From Demequina sediminis (GTDB lineage Bacteria > Actinomycetota > Actinomycetes > Actinomycetales > Demequinaceae): 64,000 bases of DNA. How positions within the stretch are numbered: the first letter of the stretch is position 1; every line of letters begins with the position of its first letter. A program made the position numbers and the translations under genes. Shown here in pieces: positions 56,506-64,000 of this stretch. The stretch spans positions 1,302,001 to 1,366,000 of the forward strand of contig NZ_AP027736.1 of assembly GCF_030296675.1 (NCBI RefSeq). The letters run 5' to 3'. Under the pieces are notes generated by a model. It was not told the origin of the DNA. It worked only from the letters and a program-made list of their open reading frames with translations, and searched no databases.

Positions 56506-59140
56506 ATGCCAGGCATGAACCTCACGAAGCAGGAGGCGGCGGACCGCGCCGCCCTCGTGTCGAACGTCCACTACTCCGTGACGCTCGACTTCACCACCGG
56601 CGGCGACACCTACCGCTCGGACACCACGGTCACGTTCGACGCGACTCCCGGCGCGACGACCTTCATCGAGGCGACCGGCGCGACGATCGACCTCGTCGAG
56701 CTGAACGGCGCCCCGCTGGACCCCGCCGGCCATCGCGAGGGACGCATCGTCCTCGCGGGACTCGCTGCGCACAATTCTCTGCGCATCGCGGGCGACTTCG
56801 CGTATCGAAACGACGGCCAGGCCATCCACCGGTTCGTCGACCCCGCCGATGGGGAGGTCTATCTCTACAGCCAGTTCGCGGCCAACGACGCCAGGGGCGC
56901 GTTCGCGTGCTTCGACCAGCCGGACATCAAGGGATCCTTCAGCTTCGACGTGACCGTGCCCGACCACTGGGTGGTCGTCTCGAACTCCCCACCCCGGCCC
57001 CCGCGCCGCTCGACGGCACCGTCGACATCGCGGGCACGCGGCGCGGGCGCTCGCGCTGGACCTTCGCCGCGACCGTGCCGATCCCCTGCTACGGCGCCGC
57101 CGTGGTCGCGGGCCCGTACGCGTTCCACGAGGGCGTCCTGCACGGCACCGCGGGCGACATCCCCGCGCGCGTCTACGGCCGCCCGTCGCTCGAGCAGCAC
57201 TTCGACGGTGATCGCGTCCTCGCCGACACCCAGGCGGGACTCGAGCTCTATGAGCGGGTGTTCCGCACCCCTACCCGTACGACAAGTACGACCAGATCTA
57301 CGTGCCGCAGTACAACCTGGGAGCGATGGAGAACATCGGCTGCGTGACGCTGTCCGAGGACAGGCTCCTCTACCGCGGGCGTGCCTCCGCGGCGGAGCTC
57401 GAGGAGCGGACCGTGGTGGTCCTCCACGAGCTCGCGCACATGTGGTTCGGGAACCTCGTCACGATGAAGTGGTGGGACGACCTCTGGCTCAACGAGTCCT
57501 TCGCCGAGTTCATCGGCACGTGGGCCGCGGCCGAGGTCACTCAGTGGAAGGACTCGTGGGTCACGTTCGCGGCCGACCGCAAGTCGATCGCGTACGTGCA
57601 GGACCAGCTGCCCACCACGCACGCGATCGTCACCGAGGTCCCCGACACCGAGGCAACGGTGTCGGCCTTCGACATGATCACGTACGCGAAGGGTGCGTCC
57701 GCGCTCAAGCAGCTCGCGCGCTACGTGGGCGAGAATGCCTTCTTCGGCGGCGTCGCGACCTACCTCGAGCGCTATCACCACTCCAACGCGACTCTCGCGG
57801 AGTTCCTCGCCGAGGTCGAGGCCGCCGCGCAGCGCCCACTCGACGAGTGGGCCAGCGTCTGGCTCGAGACCCCCGGTGTCACGACCCTGCGCGCCGTGGT
57901 CGCGACGGACGATGCGGGGGTCATCTCCCGCCTCGCGGTCGCCGAGGACGTGCCGGCCGAGTACCCCGTCCATCGTCCCCACCGTGTGGAGATCGCGGGC
58001 TACGAGGTGACCGATGGCGTCCCGCGCCGCGCCTGGACGCTGCCCACCACGGTCGGCGGCGAGCTGACGGAGATCGACGAGGCCAAGGGCCGCGCGGTGC
58101 CCGACCTCCTGCTGGTCAACGATCGCGACCTCACGTATGCGAAGGTGCACCTCGACGAGCACTCGCTCGCGACGCTCGACGCGTACGGGGGCGCGATCGA
58201 GGACCCCATGGTCCAGGCCGGCGTCCTCGACGCGCTGTGGCACATGACCCGCGACGGCTCACTACCGGCCCAGCGCTACGTCGACGCGGTGCTCACGCTG
58301 CTGCCGCGCGTCGCGAACTCGGCGACCGCGGAGTCGCACGTCGCGCTCATGGTCGTCGCGCTGCGTCGCTATCTCGCTCCCGAGTTGCTGGCGACCGTCT
58401 CCGAGTCCGCCGCCGAGTCGCTGTGGTCCGCGCTTGCGGCGGCGGAACCGGGCTCCGACATCCAGCTCCAGCTGCTCAAGGGCTACGCGCTGCTCGCGGC
58501 CACAGAGGACCAGGGGCTGAGGCTGCGCGCGCTCGTCGAGGCGAGCGCCGAGCTGCCGGGGCTGCCCGTCGACTCGGACCTGCTGTGGGACCTCCTCGGT
58601 GGGATGGCCGCATGCGGCGGCCTCACGTCCGACGAACTCGACGCGTACGCTGCGCGTGACGTCAGCGCAGCGGGCGAACGCCGCGCCGCGGGGGTGCGTG
58701 CCTCGCTCGCAAGCCCCGCCGCGAAGCAGGCTGCGTGGGACGCGCTGGTACGACCGGCCAACGGACCGGCGGCCAACGCCGTCCAGTTCGAGCTCGCCGC
58801 CGGCTTCACCCGCGCGATCGATCCGGGCGTCCTGGTCCCGGTGCTCGACGACCTCCTGGGCTCGTTGCGCGAGTACTACGACGCGAACGCCGGATTCGTG
58901 GGCGCGCGCGTGGTCAAACACGTGTTCCCCGTCCAGCTCACGGGCCGCGTCGACGACCTCGCCGCGCGAGTGACCGCCTGGCTGGCGGCGAACGCCGACG
59001 CCCCGAGCGTGCTGCGCAAGGCGGTGGTCGAGGGACTCGATCACATTCACCGCGCGCAGGTCGCCCAGGCCGTCAGCCGCATGGCCGCGCAGCCCGGCGC
59101 GGCCACCACGGAGGAATCCGCTAGGCGCGCGCCGCCTTGA
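56506..59140 (+). CDS. pepN: Aminopeptidase N (M1 family), copy 2 (frame broken twice)
   Basis: 878 residues after repair. The N-terminus M-P-G-M-N-L-T-K-Q-E-A mirrors copy 1, and G-A-M-E-N, H-E-L-A-H-M-W-F-G-N and N-E-S-F-A-E are all present. Single C losses at 56987-56990 and 57268-57271 split it into three frames; both are in C runs. It looks like an old tandem duplication that has diverged, so substrate ranges may differ. The last 20 bases overlap the end of malQ on the other strand. Confidence 0.87.
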
Positions 59141-61264
59141 TCGCCCGGAACAGGCGGCGCACGCGCGGGTGCTCGAAGAGGTCGTCGAGGAGCACCGGCA
59201 CGCCGTTGCCGTCCGTGACGGGGATGCACCAGTTGGGGTACTCGGTGTCCGTACCGGGCATGTTCTGCGCACGGCGCTCGCCCACGGCATCGGTCACGGC
59301 GATGCCCGTGAGCAGCGCGGGGCTGTTGAGCACCCATCGGTGGAGGCCCGCAATGAGGTCTTCCTCGTTGTAGTCCGGCAGGATCCAGCCGCGCTCAAGC
59401 ATGATGTCGATGAAGGCCTGACGCTCGCGCGCCGCCTCGGCCTGCGCGTCCTCGATGCTGCCGTCGCCGAGCATCCCCAGCTCCGCGCGCAGCCGCACGT
59501 GCTCGCCCGCGAGGTACGCGCCCGTGGGTGGAAGGTCGTGAGTGGTGACCGCCGCGAGAGTGTCCGCACGGTAGTCCTCCGGCACGCGGGGGCGCCGTCG
59601 TCGTGGCGCTCGAACCACGCGATCGAGGTGCCCAGGATGCCGCGCGAGTGCAGGTACTCGCGCACCCACGGCTCGACGGTGCCCAGGTCCTCGCCGATCA
59701 CGACGGCCCCGGCACGCTCGGCCTCGAGCGCGATGATGCCCATGTAGGCCTCGTGGTCGACATACACGTACACGCCGTCGACGGGGATGTGCCCGGCCGG
59801 CACCCACCACTGGCGGAACATGCCCAACACGTGGTCGATCCGTAGCGCCCCAGCGTTGCGCACCGCCGCGCGCACCAGATCGCGGAACGGAAGATAGGCC
59901 GCGGCCTCGAGGGCGCGCGGCTGCCACGGCGGGATCGACCAGTCCTGGCCGAGTGCGTTGTAGAAGTCCGGCGGCGCGCCCATGCTCATGCCCTGGGCCA
60001 AGACGCGCTGATACGACCACGCGTCAGCACCCTCGGGATGCACGCCGACCGCAAGGTCGATCATCACGCCGATGCTCATGCCAGCGCGCGTCGCGGCGGA
60101 CTGCGCGCGCTCGAGCTGCTCGTCGCAGATCCACTGCAGCCACGCGTGATAGAGCACTCGCTCGGCGTTCTCGTCGCGCCACGCGGCGACCGCGGAGGAT
60201 GTCGGCGAGTCGAACTCGGCGGGCCACGGCAACCCGCGATGCGCCTCCGCGATCGCGCACCAGGTCGCGAAGTCCTCGAGGGCGGCGCCCTCGCGCAGGC
60301 AGAACGCCTCGAACAACGCGTCACGTCCCGCGGAGCGCGGCGCGCGGAATACCTCCTCGAGCGCGGCGGACTTGAGCCGCCAGATCGAGTCGCGGTCCAA
60401 GAGGTCGTCGGAGTCGTTGAGGCGCTGCGGTCGCTCCGCCTCCCACGCCAGCAGCGCGCGCTGCTGCGACGGCAGGTAGGCGACCTCCGGAATGTCCTCG
60501 ACGCGGATGTACAGCGGCGACATGAAGCGCTTGGACGTGGGCAGGTACGGCGAGTTGGTCAGCGGGGCCACCGGCTCGGTCGCGTGCAGCGGGTTGATGA
60601 GCACAAAGTCCGCATCGCCGCGGGCCTTGCCCAGCGCGCACAGGTCGGCGAGGTCGGCGAGGTCCCCGATCCCCCACGAGCGCTCCGAGCGCAGCGAGTA
60701 CAGCTGGACGGTGAGGCCCCACGGCCGCTTCTCGCGGACCTCGGAGGGAAGCGACACCCGCTCGGGCGTCACCACCACGTAGCCGCGGCCGCGCCGGCCG
60801 TTGGTCGTCGCCTCGACGCGGTGCCAACCGAGCGGCAGGTCCGCGGGGATCGAGAACGTGGCCCGGCCCATCGTCTGGTTGCCCACGGTGCGGGGAGGCA
60901 CCCACGCGTCCACCTGCGGGGCGCTGCGCACCTCGCCCGACTCGAGCCGCAAGGCGACCTCGACGGGGTCGCCGTCGATCACGTGCACGGGGAAGGTGCG
61001 CTCCTGGCCCGCCGTCACCACCGTGACCGGTGGCACGAGCCGCAGCCATTCCTGATCCTCGAGAGCATCGAGGGAACGCGCGCATGCGGCGTCCGACGAC
61101 GCGTCGAGTCCCATCGCGGTAAGGGCGGCGCGAATCGCCGCGGCGGAGCAGTGGACAAGGGTTCCGTCGATGGCGTAGTACTCCACGGACACCCCGCACG
61201 CGCGAGCGAGCGCGGCGAGGGCCTCCGATGGAGTCTCGCGCTCGACTTCGGGCGCTTCGATCAC
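59121..61264 (-). CDS. malQ: 4-alpha-glucanotransferase (frame broken once)
   Basis: 714 residues after repair, the long form with an N-terminal extension typical of actinobacteria and E. coli. GH77 motifs: R-I-D-H-V-L-G-M (catalytic Asp), V-I-G-E-D-L-G-T (Glu) and T-T-H-D-L-P-P (stabilising Asp). It transfers maltosyl units in maltodextrin and glycogen metabolism. One base is missing near the G run 59588-59592. GTG 61264 follows CAGGAT by six bases (leaderless). Divergent from mscS. Confidence 0.9.
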
Positions 61265-61328
61265 GGCTCAATCCTGCCAGAAGCGCGGGCGTCAGGGGCG
61301 AGCGCCGCGCGCTCGTTACTCTGTCTTC

Positions 61329-62392
61329 GTGACTCCCTTTGCCGCACTCGCCCCGGTCACGCGCTCGTCGACCCCCACGCCCAGCCCCTCCACGGCGGAA
61401 CAGCAACTCGAGGACAGTCGCGAGGTGCTTGCCGAGTGGGTCGACAGGCTGCCGTCTGCCGCGCTCACGCTCGGGGTGGTGCTGGTGGTGTTGGTGGTGT
61501 TGTGGTTCGTGGGTCGCGCGCTCATTCGCGGCGTCACGCTGGGCATCGAGCGCGGCGCCCCGCTGCAGGACGCGCGCACGCGCAGGGCGCTATCGAAGGC
61601 CAAGATTCCGATCGCACAGCCCGACACTGTCGAGATGCGCCTCGAGGCCGAGCGCCGCAGGAAGCGCGCGCGCACTCTCCAGCGGGTCCTCGAGTCGGCA
61701 CTCGCGGTGGTGCTCATCGCGATCGCGCTGACGACCCTGCTGACCACGCTCGGGGTGCCGGTGGGGCCGATGCTCGCGTCGGCGGGTGTCGTGGGTGTCG
61801 CACTGGGCTTTGGCGCCCAGTCGCTGGTCAAGGACGTGCTGAGCGGCATGTTCATGCTCATCGAAGACCAGTACGGCGTGGGCGACGTGGTCGACCTGGG
61901 CGAGGCCACCGGCTCGGTCGAGGAGGTAGGCCTGCGCTCGACCCGGCTGCGTTCGCTCGACGGCACCGTCTGGTACATCCCCAACGGCGAGATCCGGCGC
62001 GTGGGCAACATGACGCGCATGTGGTCGCGCGCGGTGGTCGAGGCGCGACTCGCGTACGACACGGACGTCGAGGCCGCGCGCCAGGCCATGATCGACGCGG
62101 TCGAGGCCGCGAAGGCCGGCTCCGAGATGGTGGCCTCGAACGTGCTGTCGGAGCCCGACGTCGCCGGCATTGAGTCGCTCGAGTTCAACGCGGTGATGCT
62201 GCGCCTCCTCGTCCAGGTCAACCCCGCGACCCAGTGGGACATCATGCGCGAGATTCGCCGAGAGATGCGGCGCATCTTCGACGAGCGCGGCATCGAGCTA
62301 GCCGTGCCTGGAGAGGCCATGGTGGTCGACACTCCCCGCGCCGCCCGCGCGCGCACGGGGGACATGACGCGCACGAGGGAGGCGACGAGTGA
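61329..62392 (+). CDS. MscS-family mechanosensitive channel (frame probably broken near end)
   Basis: 354 residues after repair. Two or three transmembrane helices (about 45-65, 125-145, 150-170), the last being the pore helix with [12 protein letters not shown]. The beta domain then carries G-D-V-V-D-L and [14 protein letters not shown] (61317-61322) ends six bases before GTG 61329. As read, the frame has no stop before the globin gene. One added G in the run 62355-62359 gives a TGA at 62390 overlapping the globin GTG, the expected coupling. Confidence 0.82.
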
Positions 62393-62829
62393 GCACGCCG
62401 GGCATGAGCGTGGGCGACGGCCCCACGCAGGCGGAGGGCCAGAGTTTCTTCGAGGCCGTGGGTGGCCACGCCACGTTCGACGCGATCGTGCGAGCGTTCT
62501 ACGAGGGCGTGGCGGCGGACCCCGTGCTGCGCCCCATGTATCCGGAACACGACATGGAGGGCGCGATCGAGCGCCTCACGCTCTTCCTCGAGCAGTACTG
62601 GGGTGGACCCACCACGTACTCGGACCGGCGCGGCCACCCGCGCCTGCGCATGCGTCACCAGCCATTCCGCGTCAACCCGGACGCTCGCGACCGGTGGATC
62701 GCCCACATGCGCGAGGCGGTCGCGCGCCAGAATCTCGCGCCGCTGCACGCCGTCACGCTGATGGACTACCTCGAGCGCGCCGCGCACTCGATGGTCAACT
62801 CATTCGAGCCCACCGAGGAGGACCGATGA
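62389..62829 (+). CDS. glbO: Group II truncated haemoglobin
   Basis: 146 residues. The fold shows [21 protein letters not shown] with the conserved Trp, and the proximal His in L-R-M-R-H-Q-P-F. TrHbO proteins bind oxygen and assist oxidative metabolism or peroxide handling. GTG 62389 follows GGGAGG at good spacing. Its stop overlaps the ATG of tesB by four bases, and its start overlaps the repaired mscS stop, forming one operon. Confidence 0.9.
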   Translation: MSTPGMSVGDGPTQAEGQSFFEAVGGHATFDAIVRAFYEGVAADPVLRPMYPEHDMEGAIERLTLFLEQYWGGPTTYSDRRGHPRLRMRHQPFRVNPDARDRWIAHMREAVARQNLAPLHAVTLMDYLERAAHSMVNSFEPTEEDR

Positions 62830-63713
62830 CCGCGTTTGAGGACACCTGGGGATCGCAGGCCGTGACGGCGGGGCTGTCCGCGCTCACCCTGCGTCGCGAG
62901 TCCGAGACCCGCTTCGAGGGCGACTCCCTGCCGATGCCGGGCGGACGCGTGTTCGGCGGCCAGGTGCTCGCCCAGGCCCTGCTGGCCGCGGGCGCCACGG
63001 TGACCGAGGACCGCTTCGCGCATTCGCTGCACGGCTACTTCCTCAGGGCGGGCGACGCCTCCCGTCCCATCCAGTTCGAGGTCGAGGTGCTGCGCGACGG
63101 GAGGTCGTTCTCGGCCAGGCGCACGCACGCGCTCCAGGACGGCCGCCCCATCCTGTCGATGATCGCGTCCTTCCAGATCGAGCAGGAGGGGCCCGAGCAC
63201 GCGGTCGCGATGCCCGAGGTCCCCGGTCCGGACACGGTGACGTCGGGCGTCGAGGTGCTCGCGCCGTTTGCGGGACACCCCCTCGCCGACTTCTGGCTCA
63301 CCCAGGCGCCCTTCGACGTGCGCCACGTCGAGGGCTCGCTGTTCCTTGGCCCCGACAAGCGGCCCCAGCCCTACCAGACCGCGTGGATGCGCACCCGCGG
63401 CCCGATCGAGGGTCCCGACGTGCTTCATCGCGCCCTCCTTGCCTTCGGCTCGGACCAGGTGATGCTCGAGCCGCTGTTGCGCCGCCACGGCGCCTCGTGG
63501 GTGACTCCCGACATCTCGTTCGCGAGCCTCGACCACGCCATGTGGTGGCACCGCCCCGCCCGCGCCGACGAGTGGCTGCTCTTCGTTCAGGACGCCCCGA
63601 CGGCACAGGGCGGGCGCGGGCTCACCGGCACGTGGGTGTTCTCCGAGGACGGGAGGCTCGTCGCCTCCGCCTCCCAGGAGGGGATGATTCGCCTCCCCTT
63701 CCCGCCCGCCTAG
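62826..63713 (+). CDS. tesB: Acyl-CoA thioesterase II
   Basis: 295 residues with a double hotdog fold. The first half has [13 protein letters not shown] and the second half [14 protein letters not shown] with the catalytic Asp. It hydrolyses medium and long-chain acyl-CoA. ATG 62826 overlaps the globin stop (ATGA). The combination mscS-glbO-tesB is found in other actinobacteria, but a shared function is not established. Confidence 0.9.
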   Translation: MTAFEDTWGSQAVTAGLSALTLRRESETRFEGDSLPMPGGRVFGGQVLAQALLAAGATVTEDRFAHSLHGYFLRAGDASRPIQFEVEVLRDGRSFSARRTHALQDGRPILSMIASFQIEQEGPEHAVAMPEVPGPDTVTSGVEVLAPFAGHPLADFWLTQAPFDVRHVEGSLFLGPDKRPQPYQTAWMRTRGPIEGPDVLHRALLAFGSDQVMLEPLLRRHGASWVTPDISFASLDHAMWWHRPARADEWLLFVQDAPTAQGGRGLTGTWVFSEDGRLVASASQEGMIRLPFPPA

Positions 63714-63830
63714 CAGGGACGATGCCGCCTGGGGGCCGCGCATCGGCCGCCTGCCGTTTATCTCAATTTGGTAAACATTTGTCCTTGCGGAATGAAAGCG
63801 GACGTGTGACGTTGGTACGGTCGTAACGCC

Positions 63831-63876
63831 GCCCTCCCGGGGTGCGTGGGCCTGCACGGCCCGTCGCCCGGAGGGC
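63831..63876. other. Nested hairpin in the gap 63714-63930
   Basis: GCCCTCC (63831-63837) pairs with GGAGGGC (63870-63876), and inside it GGGCC (63848-63852) pairs with GGCCC (63858-63862). It could be a terminator for tesB or a structured RNA. An AT-richer patch with TAAACATTTG lies just upstream at 63765-63785. I see no gene in this gap. Confidence 0.4.
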
Positions 63877-63930
63877 GCCATCGACCAGCCAAAGGCCTCG
63901 TGGCGTCGCCCACCCGGGCGTGCCTGAGCG

Positions 63931-64000
63931 CTAGTAGCGGTGCCACACGGCGCCGCCCGGCGGGCCCGTGATTGCCGTCCGACGGCTGCGAGTCCCCTCG
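63931..64000 (-). CDS. C-terminal end of a leftward CDS (partial)
   Basis: A minus-strand frame open to the window edge ends with I-T-G-P-P-G-G-A-V-W-H-R-Y and TAG at 63933-63931. The Gly-rich, aromatic ending looks protein-like, but only 22 residues are visible and no family can be assigned. Confidence 0.3.
   Translation of the reverse strand, partial: EGTRSRRTAITGPPGGAVWHRY

Noticed and set aside
54082-56967. 961-residue leftward open frame
   Set aside because: It is antisense to aminopeptidase N copy 1 and has no family motif.
61329-63713. Single 794-residue fusion of MscS and TesB
   Set aside because: The frame is open across the globin gene only because of a missing base near 62357. 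Globin and TesB have their own overlapping start signals.
63780-63930. c-di-AMP (ydaO) riboswitch
   Set aside because: The hairpins were compared with what I recall of actinobacterial ydaO leaders and the conserved core was not found.

Overview
The window is a GC-rich (about 70%) actinobacterial chromosome segment. Several features point to the order Micrococcales, with a Cellulomonas/Demequina-like organism as the best guess: the clpX-clpP2-clpP1-tig block, an Eis-like acetyltransferase pair, an RpiB of the GGSGNGEQ type, a group II truncated haemoglobin (glbO), MalQ, aminopeptidase N and a short poly-cysteine leader in front of cysK. The order clpX, clpP2, clpP1, tig ... rpiB, pepN, alpha-glucosidase, glbO resembles the conserved actinobacterial neighbourhood around Mycobacterium tuberculosis Rv2457c-Rv2471. 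Genus level cannot be decided from this sequence alone.

Layout. 1-2.8 kb: a secreted protein with four HtaA (haem-binding) domains, cut by the window edge. 3-6.8 kb: a membrane alpha/beta-hydrolase, two genes that lost their 5' ends at a common point (DUF4432 and a DeoR-type regulator), and a MarR regulator. 6.8-10.8 kb: a sulfide:quinone oxidoreductase-like gene behind a CsoR/CstR-type operator, a holin-like membrane protein and a CPA2 cation/proton antiporter. 10.8-16.2 kb: valS and an AbiEi/DUF559 nuclease gene, set among a repeat family. 16.2-22.2 kb: clpX, clpP2, clpP1 and tig, with three DUF4190 paralogues. 22.2-27.8 kb: small membrane proteins, an NYN nuclease, and a MarR-luciferase-like monooxygenase-reductase-MerR cluster. 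28.0-30.2 kb: a small island at the 3' end of tRNA-Pro carrying an intact IS3-family element. 30.4-35.3 kb: a leftward five-gene cluster ending in a kinase/phospholyase fusion. 35.4-40.8 kb: cysteine synthesis (leader peptide, cysK, cysE), a LysR regulator with two aldo/keto reductases, and Dps. 41-46.6 kb: CoA-binding protein, two Eis-like acetyltransferases, rpiB and an M13 peptidase. 46.6-53.8 kb: GH13 glucosidase, ABC exporter, trypsin-like protease, trmL, a lipoprotein and an MFS transporter. 53.8-63.7 kb: two tandem aminopeptidases N, malQ, and an mscS-glbO-tesB operon.

Two window-wide patterns matter for any reader. First, about 18 genes, including indispensable ones such as valS and clpX, are broken by single-base deletions, mostly in G or C runs. 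Each is repaired by adding one base, so these look like sequence errors rather than pseudogenes, and I annotate them as CDS with the break stated. Second, many genes have a TANNNT -10 element ending 6-8 bases before an ATG or GTG, which indicates leaderless transcripts. A third pattern, an 11-base motif GGCATCGTCCC present about 15 times on either strand, is unexplained.
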